Positions 41,788-52,017 of a stretch of 64,000 bases of DNA are shown here, in pieces. Positions within the stretch are counted from its first letter, which is position 1; the number at the start of each line of letters is the position of its first letter. Below the pieces are notes generated by a model, which saw nothing but the letters and a program-made list of their open reading frames with translations, was not told the DNA's origin and did not search any database. The stretch covers positions 35,862,553 through 35,926,552 of the forward strand of contig CM069457.1 of the NCBI GenBank assembly GCA_035610835.1. The letters are read 5' to 3'. Both the position numbers and the translations under genes were made by a program. This DNA is from Ophiura sarsii. Its lineage: Eukaryota > Echinodermata > Ophiuroidea > Amphilepidida > Ophiuridae.

Positions 41788-44206
41788 ACCCGTTAAAGTT
41801 GGAAAATCAACTTCACATGAGTCAATTGTCTGTGCGTATTGTTGTTGTTGGTTTTTTGGTGTTTTGTTTTGTTTTTTTATAGCACGTGGAAATTTATTCC
41901 TATGTCTGAAAAGACATGCTTATAGCCTTCAATTAAATTTGACCATATACACCGCCGCGCATAAGTATTTGCGCTGTGATCATGTCCTAAACATTCCATC
42001 TTCTATATAAACAAGCTGTTGATTATTTTACTAGTAACGACGTTGCTCGTGTACAGCTCTTCCTCACAAATTCATGCTTGTTGTTTTTTGTTCGATTTTT
42101 TTGTTATTCGTTTTTCAGTAATTAACCGTCAATAACGTTAAAAAATTGTTCGATACACGTTTCTATTTGACCGTACGTAACAGCTAAGAAAAATTTAAAC
42201 GAACGTCAATTGTTTGTTGTTCTTTATTTCACTCCCTAAATACCTTAGGATACCTCCATATCATGTAATAGTAAACGCATCCATCTCTGCTCATTGGTTC
42301 ATTGGCTAATTGATATATTGGCTCATTGGTTCATTGGCTCATGAAGCCAAAAGGATGCCACCACATTATGTAATAGTAAACGCATCCATCCCAAACTTTC
42401 AAATAAAAACACAAAATATATCCAGAGAAACTTTGTAATTGCTATCGATTCTCAATCATTATCCCCCAAAGCGATGGACAACTGATGGACACGTGCTTTA
42501 ACTTGATCTAATACGATATCGTTAACCTTGAACGTTGACCCCTTCACTCAGAGCACTATTTGACCTTGACCTTGAACCCTGACCTAACCCTCATCCTCAT
42601 AATCCTCACCTAAACCGGTATCGTAAACGTAATGGTACGTACTATACTACTCAGATAATTTAAGTTCGTTTCCACATTGGATAAAAAGTTAATTGAACTC
42701 AATGTATCGGTACACTTGGCTATTCCAATTGAAACACATACACCCCCTATGGAAGACATGACCTTTATCTTCCACACAGGGAGTGTAGATTTGAAATGGA
42801 CTCACCAATGCACGAAACCCAATTTGATATTCACCCTCCCTTTGGGGAAGATTAAAGTAAAATGTACTCCATACGGGGTTTACATATCACTCTGGAATAG
42901 CCCATTGTATCTGGAGTGTAAAAACGAGTCTTTTGATTCCTCTCTTGTGTAATTTAAAGTCATAGCCCTCTTCTTATAATTTATTGATTTGAATTATTCC
43001 TGTGCAAATACGATCTGTTTACAGTGTTTTAGTTAGTCAAAAACTGTCCCCTTGACAATTGTTTTTAATTAACTTTGCGAAAAGTGCCATTAATAGACTT
43101 CAAAGGGTCAAAGTGTTATACCTGTCAAATACGACAACTTACTTAATTATAAAACCGAACACCATTTGTCGTGCAATCCGTACATTAAATCACGATGAAA
43201 GCGTGTGTTCACATAAACTGCACTTTTATATTTGTTTTGAGTCATATCCTCTATGATAAACCGACCGTAAATTTCGATATAGTGTGTAGAGATGTTTAGC
43301 TGCTAAAAAATGAATTATACATACACACATTTTCGACCCATAAAAATGCTGGTAAACAAACGACTGCTGCCATTTAGTTTCCTCGTAACGCATTGCATAA
43401 TGCACAGAGCGGAACATACAGCTAGCTAAGTGTCTATATTTGGACATTTTAGCGACTTTTTTGACATATGGCTAATGAAATTAAAACAAAAAGAGATCTA
43501 GGAAATCTGACTATTTTTCCAGCGGGTTTCCATGATCCGATATCGTGTTTGATCCAGAACCATATTTATTAACTGGACGATGTTTGATGACGTCATCAGA
43601 TGTTGATGATGCCGTCCCCCGTGCCGTCCTCTAGATAAGCTGGACGAGAGATGGCCGAGTTGAAAGGCCCCCTCGTCGCCATCCATGTTGCTTTCGGTCA
43701 CCATTGCCTTTTCAATCATGTTTCATTGGTACCAACTGGTAATATTGGCCAGTAGTTCCACAACAGAATAGTTCATGTCTGTGCATTGTGTAACTTTTAC
43801 ACGTTGCTTTCAACTCAATCATCGGTGATCCAGCAGACGTAATCATTAAAAGCTGGCTCTAAACCAAGCACAATCCGCTGAGGAAGACGACAAATTGGAT
43901 CGTCGAGACCCGTTTTTCACAACCAACAATCTTTACAATGTGTTATTAGATTCCTGATGAAACAATTCAATCATTCATGTCCGCGCTATTTTTATATGTT
44001 CAATGTCGCAGGTTGGTGAAAATCAATGATTACTGGCTAATGAAATAAATGTTGATCACTCTGTATATAGATACAAGTATGTTGTTCAAGTAACGTAAAC
44101 TATCCAACATGACAAAGTTTGTAGCACCCCCCCCCCCCCCACTCCTTCTCGTCCTCCGCAAGTTGTCGATATAGCAACCAGCTATCCAAATTTGACTATA
44201 TTCAAC
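41788..44206. other. intergenic region, mostly featureless
   Basis: Holds a small direct repeat (TAGTAAACGCATCCATC at about 42267 and 42374), a GCTCATTGGTTCATTGGCT tandem near 42290-42345, and a decayed foldback at about 42735-42895 (CCCTATGGAAGACATGACC / ATCTTCCACACAGGG). A poly-C run is at about 44127. The only ORF worth noting is 43498-43719. Confidence 0.5.
43498..43719 (-). CDS. short ORF of unknown status
   Basis: 73 codons, ATG to TAG, in a locally GC-richer island. The peptide starts MIEKAMVTESNMDGDEGAFQ and contains a Ser/Arg/His-rich middle (SSSLSRGRHGGRHHQHL) and an amphipathic end (VQLINMVLDQTRYRIMETR). It has the composition of an N-terminal coding exon, but no convincing splice donor or similarity was found. 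It could equally be chance or a repeat remnant. Confidence 0.22.
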   Translation of the reverse strand: MIEKAMVTESNMDGDEGAFQLGHLSSSLSRGRHGGRHHQHLMTSSNIVQLINMVLDQTRYRIMETRWKNSQIS

Positions 44207-44399
44207 CAATGGCGTAACTAGGGTCTTCAATTTGGGAACATTGAGGGAGGGGAGGTAGGCCTGTGATCGGGGGCATAACCGACTACCTAGTGTTAATACA
44301 TAGAGTTTGTAATTTCATTGGAGAGGGCTTCAAGGCGGGTAAGCTTTCTGATAGGGGAGGCAGGCAAACGCCCCTCCACCTTGTCAAGTTACGCCACTG
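44207..44399. mobile_element. hAT-type MITE (CAGTGGCGTAACTAG family, copy 2)
   Basis: Left CAATGGCGTAACTAGGGTCT, right AAGTTACGCCACTG. Shares the interior CTTCAAT...GGCCTGTGATC with the copy at 39566. The flanks give no convincing target duplication. Confidence 0.7.
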
Positions 44400-44623
44400 T
44401 GTCGAACAGCAAGTCTTCCAAAAGGAACGAAGGTATCTTAGGCGATTAATGAGAAAAATAAAGAGAACCCAAAAAGACGACACCCAACTCATTCCAAATG
44501 TACAAGAGAAAAACTCGGAACAAGTAAGCTAAGTTCCTAATAAGGCCCATCGCTCCTAATAGTGAAACATTTGAGTTTTCAATAACAAACAAAAAAACGT
44601 TTTAAATCTTAGTATTATTTTAG

Positions 44624-45112
44624 GGATCACGTCAAAACTCGACCGCCAGGCAACCGTCGGTTACGGCCGGTTCCGCCCGTTTCTCACAAAACGTGTCGTC
44701 TGTTATAATATACAAACATAATGAGGTCAAATAGTTACACTCTGGTGAACACGACTGGTTGATAGTGCCTCGTCACACACGTGAGCTATAAAATATTGAA
44801 GCAATGGGCTCTCAAGTCTCAGTTGACAACCAGTACAATACAGCTATTGATTTTCGCTGGGGTTGGCTTTTTCAATCTGTTTATAGCTCAATTAACTTTT
44901 TTAAATCAATACCGAAAGTCCAGGGGTGCCCTATTATGACCGCAAAGTAACAGATTGACAGTGTAAATTGGTCCGGTTACGGCATTAAGTCAACCGGCGG
45001 TTGTTCAGTGTTGCATGCGTGAATATTCATATACCAATAAAACAGTTTACCTGAAAGAACCGGGCGGAACCGAACGTAACCGGCGGTCAACGGGCGGTCG
45101 AGCTTTGATATC
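44624..45112. mobile_element. MITE with ~55-bp GC-rich terminal inverted repeats
   Basis: Left ATCACGTCAAAACTCGACCG then CCAGGCAACCGTCGGTTACG; right CGTAACCGGCGGTCAACGGG then CGGTCGAGCTTTGATAT. GGCGGAACCG motifs recur near both ends. The interior of about 380 bp has no ORF. Confidence 0.75.
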
Positions 45113-45450
45113 TTCGCAATACACAATAATCAGATTTGTTTAGTGTTTTTTTTATAAATCTATTTTAAAATTGTTTATGTTGATATGATATTTTCTAGAT
45201 TAAATCTTTCACTTCGTTCAATTTAGATAACGATTATTTTTAGAATTCCTGATGTAATTCTCGTTTTCTTTATTGCTGTGAATTTGCGGAAAAGGCACGC
45301 AGCAAAACGTTAAATCTGAAAGATGATAATCGTTTATTGCACACGCCTTAATTGGCATTCTAAATGTCACCATATGCACATCATAACCTACGCCACGATG
45401 TTCAACCGATTTTGTTTAAGTTTCTCACATTTAAAAACGGTTTTTATCTT

Positions 45451-45704
45451 TTAACACTTTTGTACGCGGCTAGTATTAGTTTACCATAATATACAAAACA
45501 GATTTGTCAGAAACCTTTCCCAACTTTCAAAGTATATTTCAAGATTGACTGAACCAATACTAGGCATGTTTGTACTTATTTTATTGCATTTCTCATGGTG
45601 ATTCCAAAATATGGTAATGAAAATCAATACTTTTGACATTTTTGTAACATTTTGTGACATTTTGGAATGTCGTCTGCAGACGCATGTCGCATGGAAAACG
45701 TTAA
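45451..45704 (-). mobile_element. CACTTTCCACGCGGC-family MITE (copy 9)
   Basis: TTAACACTTTTGTACGCGGC on the left; GTCGTCTGCAGACGCATG and GCATGGAAAACGTTAA on the right. Palindrome at the right end means inverted orientation. It lies 126 bp upstream of the exon-like segment at 45830. Confidence 0.82.
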
Positions 45705-45829
45705 CTTATTCCATCTAATTACTTTTCACCCAAATTCATTCGTTAACCTTTTTCATAGCAAATGATGATTTTGCCACTGAACTTTTTGTTCGAAATTTCC
45801 ATGAAATTCGATTCATTTATACCTTTCAG

Positions 45830-45976
45830 GCGATGAAAGATCTTTGTATTCCGAACACTGACATGTTTGCAATAGCGAGGGAAGCAATAAGCATCAAACT
45901 TATAGGCGGTGAACAGGCAAAATGTAGAGGGGACGGGAACGTATTTAATACAGTCATCAAAAAAGTAACTATACAG
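45830..45976 (+). CDS. exon-like open segment, unrecognised protein
   Basis: Acceptor TTTATACCTTTCAG, donor CAG followed by GTAATA, and 49 codons open in phase 0 at both ends. The peptide includes CIPNTDMFAIAREAISIKLI and GGEQAKCRGDGNVFNTVIKK, with no long low-complexity stretch. Phase is compatible with the 26195-26426 exon (which ends in phase 0), so both might belong to one gene with a very large intron; that is speculation. An inverted partial copy of its 3' end and of the following intron lies at 48268-48335. No family recognised. Confidence 0.42.
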
Positions 45977-46116
45977 GTAATAAATGGGCTTTTAACTCTA
46001 AAATATATATATCCTGCCTATAAAATATTAAATAATAAAGTTGTTGAAAAATGTATCTTCTTTAATATGAGATATTGCACGCTAGGAGTTGGTGATTATT
46101 GAGGAAGTGACACTCC

Positions 46117-46195
46117 AAAATAATAATAATAATAATAAAACCGCATTTATATAGCGCTTTCCGAAACACCACAAAGCGCTTAACAAACATAACAA
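46117..46195. repeat. snapback repeat with (AAT)n
   Basis: (AAT)6 then CCGCATTTATATAGCGCTTT and AAAGCGCTTAACAAACAT. AGCGCTTT and AAAGCGCT form the stem. This is a widespread type of short repeat in marine invertebrate and fish genomes. Confidence 0.65.
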
Positions 46196-46639
46196 TAAGA
46201 ACAATATACACATGAATTAAGGAACCAAATAAAACTAAGACAAGGAAAAAAACCCAAAATGTAAGGTAAAGTCCGATTTTCATTTTCACATTTTCTATTC
46301 TACACGCGGACCCAGAGTTACGGGTACATTATCGATCACCGGTAGTGCAATTATTGGGGATGCATGCGCAGGTTGGATAGTCGCCCGTATTGTTCCGATA
46401 GATCAATACGCCACACACACGCTATCTGTAATACTCTCCCCCGTGTTGGAAAGTCAAATGTGAAAATAAAATTGTGACTTTACCTTTCACTTTGGATTGT
46501 CACTTCTTAATATCTCATATAGAATAACTTTATAATATAATATAGGTTTTCCCGGCCAATTTAAAACTCTTATCAATCAAATTAGCTTTCCAGTATTCAA
46601 ATTCACGCTAAATTGAATGATTTTCCAAAAGCTAATTTC

Positions 46640-46750
46640 TATTTCCATATATCAGCATTCAATTACATTTCGATGTATTCAATTTCATTTCGAAGTATTC
46701 AATTTCATTTCCAAGTATTCAAATTCACTTTCATGCATTCAATTTACCTA
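46640..46750. repeat. ~20-bp AT-rich minisatellite
   Basis: Five to six units of the form GTATTCAATTTCATTTCGAA with substitutions (TTCGATG, TTCGAAG, TTCCAAG, TTCATGC). Confidence 0.8.
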
Positions 46751-48079
46751 TTTAATCATATGATATGTAAAATCTGTTTTCAAATTCAATTGCATATTTG
46801 TGCACAATATGGTCAGTGATCATAATCTTATTTTCATTTTCATTTATGAGTATGCAATTTAACACTTTTTTAATTCCATTTAAATTAAGTAAGCAGTATC
46901 AGTGGCGATGTGTATATATCTTTTTGGAATATTTTTAGGAATGAGGGGATAACGGCTTCAAACATGGCGTAATGTCTGCGATCGGGTCATTATGCATTAC
47001 CTTTCATGTTCTTGTTTGGACATAAGTTGAGAAAGGCGTTGGAGTGTTCCCTTTATCCTCCATTTACAGATATTCTAATTACATGCGATTTTTATTTCAT
47101 ATAATTATTGATATGAATAAATGAACGAATAATTATACAAGAAAAATGTATAATTATATGCCTATCCATTAGGACATATACATATATATAAATGATATGC
47201 TCGGACAGGGGGGGGGTGTCTGAGGGAGATGTCCCCCCCCCCCCCCCCCCACCACCCTCAGATCAGAAGTAGAAAAAGTTTCAATTTACGAACTCATTTG
47301 GTGCGATCTGGTGTATACTTTTGACCAAAATGTTATCGAAAAGCCACCTCTTCATTTCCAATAATTTGTTTTTTCATCAATGCACGAAAGAAGATGAGCA
47401 TATTATACTAATATATTTTTGATTTAAGTATAGATGGTTTAAAAGCTCAAACAGGGGCGGGTGTCTGAGGGGGATGTGCCCCTCAGAATTGGATTTTTGT
47501 TCAATTTTCGAACTTTTTGTCCCCTCTTCTTCCCCTCTCTTTCCCTTTTTTCCTGTTTCCCCCCCCCCCCTTTTTTTGGTGGAGGGGGTCGGGCCTGTCG
47601 CCCCCATGTATAGCACGGGGAGGGGGGGAGGTGGAGGCGGAGGAGATGGAGGCGGATTAGCGGCTGCCATTGCGTGATATTCAGTTGGATAGGAGGATTG
47701 CTGTAGAAAAGAACCTTGAATACAATCTATGGTTTGATGACTTTTGAAATTTGACCCTAGATGACCTTTGACCTTGGAAGGCTGGAATGTGTTACCAGGG
47801 ATTAATATAGAGATAGAGATCAATATCGCATTATATCCAAACTTGTTTTATGCATTTTCCCATTGGCCTTGAAAAACATTACATCGATTACGTCACAAAC
47901 TCAAATGTGGCCCTTTTATTGCATAACATTTTGCTGGACAGTTTTCGCAAACAAATGATCCTTAATATCACACCATGGTGGCAAAATTCGAGGCCACATT
48001 TGCACTTTTCAACAAGTGGTGCGATACTTTTTTCCATGTGTATATATTGAATGCTTCTATTGTCAACTGACTTGAATGG
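46751..48079. other. no gene seen; G/C homopolymers
   Basis: Poly-G at about 47206-47215 and poly-C at 47233-47250 and near 47560, then a GGAGGNGGNGG purine-rich stretch (47610-47650). Short open frames here are proline- or glycine-rich translations of these tracts and not genes. Confidence 0.55.
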
Positions 48080-48335
48080 ATAGTGTGATTGAATGCTGAT
48101 ATTACTTAATTGAATGCTGATATTACTTAATAGAATGACTTTATATGGAAATTGACATTATACCAAATCCGTTCAACCAATTTAGCGTGAATTGAAACTA
48201 CAGAAATACTAAATAGAATGAAGTAAGTTTTAAATCGACTGGGAAAACCTATATTTGTAGGTAGGATATATATTTTTAGAGTTAAAAAGCACATTAATCA
48301 CCTGTATAGTTACTTTTTTTGATGACTGTACACAA
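48080..48335 (-). repeat. inverted partial copy of 45950-46060 and 46530-46620
   Basis: 48268-48335 is the reverse complement of the exon end and intron start (TGTATAGTTACTTTTTTTGA / ATATATATTTTTAGAGTTAA). 48170-48262 corresponds to 46545-46620 (GGTTTTCCC, TTTAAAAC, TTCACGCTAAATTG). The two blocks are joined here but ~480 bp apart on the other side, so sequence 46065-46540 was added there or lost here. Confidence 0.75.
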
Positions 48336-48774
48336 GTTCTATGGGGCGGTTGCCAAATCTAAAGAGGGATGCAGACGGGGTCGTAACATTTAGGGGAAAA
48401 CGTCCCTGGTGCTCACCACACCACACTTCCACCGCCTATGTATTTCTTTACTGAAAGGACTCATTTATCATGAGTTGCCCTGTATATAAAATAGTGTTTT
48501 ATCGTGGTACTTTTGAATCTCATCAACACATTAACAGTAACCCTCTAGTAGAACCTCCATGGCGAAGCAGTGAACACAGAACTCTCATTAAGTACGAACG
48601 GAAACGGTCGAAAAAGTTAATAATATCTCAAAAAAATTGTTTGGTCAATTGCACATGATGTATTAATACACCTGTCAATTAATTTCAAATGCCAAAATTA
48701 AAAAGATATCTAAAAACGCTTTGGGGGCGAAATACCCAGTCTGATTCAAACACGGTATGATGCAAAGATGATTT

Positions 48775-49985
48775 ACTGAGCAACACCAGCATGCTTCACT
48801 TTGATCACGTGACCAGTGATTTCTGTCGCCAGTGATTGATTGTCATTATTGCAATAAATGGACTATCGCAATGAAAGGACAATATTATTGTTAAACAAGG
48901 GTCTTTAAAAATCCTGCTGCAAGTAATACAATTGATGTGACTTCAATCCAGTCATATCTTGATTTTCTTAAAACATTTTATTTTTTAAATTACAAATAAT
49001 GTAGGTTTTAGTTGAAATTCAACTTCTTTTCATACATGTGGGCTAAGGTGTGCCTATATATACCATGCATTAGGCCAACAACATAAAAAGTTGACTTGCC
49101 CTTTCCGAGCGACCCGAATTTTCGGAAATCTAGGGTCGCTATTTTTTTATTTTTTTATTTTTCAAAGTAAAAAAAAATGAAAAAAATGAAAGAAGCACAT
49201 AACAATAAAGAAAGATGAAAACGTGTTTTTGAGTAGTATCTGCTTGTATATAAAAAAATTTAAAAAAATAATAATAATAATTTTAAAAAAAATCTTTAAA
49301 ACGTGTTTTATGTAGTATCTCCCTGTTAATTTGTTTTTAAAAATCCGACCGTCCGACCCACACTCTGGCCCTGAAAGGGCAAGTCAACTCTTTGTTTTTG
49401 TTGGTCTTAGCAGGTGGAAGGCAGACGACTTTCTGTTGTTAATTTGGGACAACAGTAAATGCTAATGCATGCTGGGACCGACAAGCAATCTTCTTTGAGT
49501 ATGATGAATACAATTACTAATATCGGTTTCATCAGATCCCCCAAAGAAGATTTCTTGATGCACCCCATCATGCTGAGCGCTCCTACAGTACCAGCAAGCC
49601 TTATCACCAAAACAAACAGTGCCAAACACGTGTTAAAGTAATTAACAGCTGGAGGTCGTCTGGACTTCCACCTTCAAATACACGGTAGAGATAGGCATAA
49701 CTTGGTCAAATATATGAAAAGAAGTTGAATTCCAACTAAAACATACATATGTGTTATTCCAAAAATAAAGAGTCTTTAAGAAAAACAAGAAAGGACTGAA
49801 TTGAAGTCACATCGATTGTACTACTTGCAGAAGGATTTTCTTAAAGACTCTCGTTTGACCACATTTTAAGCCTTTCATTGTACTGTAATGTCAAAGGGAA
49901 CCAGTAGACACTGGTGGCAGAAATCAGTAGGTCATGGGATGAAAATGATGCATGCTGGGGTGCATCAAGAAATCTTCTTTGTCGT
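48775..49985. mobile_element. 1.2-kb foldback element with a nested MITE in the loop
   Basis: Arms about 48775-49045 and 49700-49985 are reverse complements with indels: AGCATGCTTC / ATGCATGCTGG, TGATTTCTGTCGCCAGTG / CACTGGTGGCAGAAATCA, TGTGACTTCAATCCAGTC / GGACTGAATTGAAGTCACAT, GTTGAAATTCAACTTCTTTT / AAAAGAAGTTGAATTCCAAC. A second smaller inverted pair near 49415-49470 and 49640-49680 lies inside. Confidence 0.75.
49089..49389. mobile_element. AGTTGACTTGCCCTTTC-type MITE
   Basis: Left AGTTGACTTGCCCTTTCCGA, right CTGAAAGGGCAAGTCAACT. The subterminal CGACCC...GGGTCGC / CCGACCGTCCGACCCAC recalls the GGTCGG families at 9490 and 51061. Sits inside the 1.2-kb foldback and is therefore younger. 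Confidence 0.8.
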
Positions 49986-50464
49986 TCCCCTATCAAATAT
50001 CATCACCCACACACAATTATTTGTTTCTAAGGGCTACAGAACGCCTCCGAATAGGTGACTGAATGGAGAGAGGTACCAACTACGTAAGGAAATGACATTC
50101 TTCTATTATAAACACCTGTATCACTATTTGGAAGATTGCACGGAAGGAAACCGATAAGTGGCTATATATATGATTGCGTGTATAAAGCATTATGAACATA
50201 AAGCTGTTGAGATGAGCAATGCATTAGTGTGTGTTACATTACAAGTCGTATATTTACTCCATAGTGAATTGACTCCGAAACCATAGCTCCTATGTATTAG
50301 TGTATTTTTTTTTTAATTCAAGAAATGTCTCTTCTTTTTAATATGAGATATTTTAATATAATTAAAATTACACATGCAAGAAGATTGACTAAATATTAAA
50401 GGAAATCCATGCCATGGAACTTTAGCGCTCAGACATGTAGCATTATTATACAGACCACTTCTAA

Positions 50465-50653
50465 ATGTTAAACTTTTTAAAAGTACCGCGTAAAGACAAA
50501 AACGGCTTTAGAAAGAAAACAATCACATGCATGGACGTCGCCATATTGATCAAAGCTATGACGAAAGACTTACGAGATGTCAGCATCTCTGTTGCATATA
50601 TGGATATTATCGATTTATGCATTGAATTCCTGCGTGATACTGCCTGTTGCTGA
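50465..50653 (+). CDS. short ORF of unknown status
   Basis: 62 codons, ATG to TGA. A basic start (FLKVPRKDKNGFRKK) is followed by a regular hydrophobic/charged stretch (MDVAILIKAMTKDLRDVSIS, YMDIIDLCIEFLRDT) that could form helices. A TATACAG acceptor-like site lies just upstream (50453), but a TAA interrupts the frame between it and the ATG. No family recognised, and the gap at 50932 prevents checking the context. Confidence 0.22.
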   Translation: MLNFLKVPRKDKNGFRKKTITCMDVAILIKAMTKDLRDVSISVAYMDIIDLCIEFLRDTACC

Positions 50654-50931
50654 TGAGGCGGTTTTAGTGACGATGATGTCATCGACACGGACAACCGGGC
50701 GCGAATTTCAAATTATCACACGTCGTGGATGTGCAGTTTTAATTCGTTTTATTGGATATTATAGTTCTGTGTTCAATTAAAATTGTGAATAAACATTAGA
50801 TAATTATTTTCATACCATATAAATGCATGGTTTATTGAATAGAACGGTATTCCATTAACTCAGCAATGTCTCCGAAACCAATACAACGTCCGGGTTTTTT
50901 TTTCTTCGTACAAGAGTTGAATAAAATGATT

Positions 50932-51031
50932 NNNNNNNNNNNNNNNNNNNNNNNNNNNNNNNNNNNNNNNNNNNNNNNNNNNNNNNNNNNNNNNNNNNNN
51001 NNNNNNNNNNNNNNNNNNNNNNNNNNNNNNN
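50932..51031. other. assembly gap (100 N)
   Basis: Exactly 100 N. The sequence after it begins with a MITE, so a repeat probably broke the assembly. Confidence 0.99.
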
Positions 51032-51060
51032 GAACACGAAGATGTTAGATCAGTTGCCAG

Positions 51061-51304
51061 TAAGGCAATGAAACAACCTTGTTTTACAGGCCCGACCGAC
51101 CCACGTTTTGTGTTTTTGAAGAATATTTGTAGACATTTTTTTCTCAAATCATGTAAAATCAACCGGGTTTTGGCCGAAAATATGTCGAAATTTGTTTTAT
51201 AAATCCAGATTCGTGCAGATTTTGGTGATATTTAGGTTGAAAAAACACACAAAAAACACGACCGACCGTCCAGTAAAACAGGGTGTGTGTTTTACGTCGC
51301 CTAA
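51061..51304. mobile_element. MITE with TAAGGCAA...CTGTTTTAC ends and GGTCGG core
   Basis: Left TAAGGCAATGAAACAACCTT then GTTTTACAGGCCCGACCGAC; right CGACCGACCGTCCAGTAAAA then CAGGGTG...CGTCGCCTA. Same family as 9490-9688. Confidence 0.65.
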
Positions 51305-51644
51305 TGTTGGAATTAATTTCAGCGACAATTACAGTGGTATAGATAGAAATCGCCGAATGAATGTCAATCTTCTCAATCCCAATGTTACTACAAACTATTT
51401 GGGTTGGAAAATGTTAAGCTTACACCAGAGAACAGCATTAACAGTTTCATGTTTTATAGCTGCCATTCTGTTACTTATTCACTGATAACATTGTCTGCTT
51501 ACTCAAACATCCCTCCAAGCAGCCTTTATTGTAGGGCCCAAATCATTACTGTTTCTATACCTATATTTGGATTAGTGCAACCCGATGCACGCAAAAGGAG
51601 CATTTAACGTAGAATAGTAAACAAGATTAATCGTAGCCTGTGAT

Positions 51645-51889
51645 AGGAAACACATGCGGCAGGCATCTTGCAGACGACATTCCAAAATTTCACAAAATGT
51701 TTTAAAAACTTCAAAATTATTAAATTTCATTACCATATTTGGAATCAACATGAAAAATGCATTGAAATAAGTACAAACATGTCTAGTATTGGTTCAGTTA
51801 TTCTTGAGATATTCTCTGAAAATTGGGAAAGGTTTCTGAAAAATCTGATTTGTATGGTAAAACTAGTAAGCCGCGTGGAAAGTGTTAGC
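51645..51889 (+). mobile_element. CACTTTCCACGCGGC-family MITE (copy 10)
   Basis: Left end eroded (GGAAACACATGCGGCAGG, CTTGCAGACGAC); right end GCCGCGTGGAAAGTGTTAG intact. Lies about 130 bp downstream of the GPCR stop codon. Confidence 0.8.
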
Positions 51890-51992
51890 ATTAGTTCCAC
51901 AATTTATAGGCACTATCTCTGTAATGGAGCTCAACTATCAATGTTACTCAGTAGGACACTATATTCTCGATAAAACGGTGTCAATAAGTTAA

Positions 51993-51998
51993 TTTATT
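51993..51998 (-). promoter_or_regulatory. polyadenylation signal of the GPCR gene
   Basis: AATAAA on the - strand, about 20 nt past the stop codon at 52018. Close spacing implies a very short 3' UTR, so a more distal site may also be used. Confidence 0.5.
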
Positions 51999-52017
51999 AA
52001 TAACTCAGCTAGCTGAT

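Noticed and set aside
42677..42952. 91-codon open frame on the + strand
   Set aside because: Overlaps a decayed foldback repeat (GGAAGACATGACC / TCTTCCACACAGGG) and has no exon boundaries.
47377..47823. 148-codon proline-rich frame on the - strand and its glycine-rich mirror on the + strand
   Set aside because: Low-complexity translation of poly-C/poly-G and GGA-rich DNA, with no domain or splice support.
48470..48658. 62-codon open frame on the + strand
   Set aside because: Composition is weakly protein-like but there is no splice site, homology or promoter support.
50650..50700. CTGATGAG motif recalling a hammerhead ribozyme core
   Set aside because: No GAAA core segment and no three-stem arrangement found around it.
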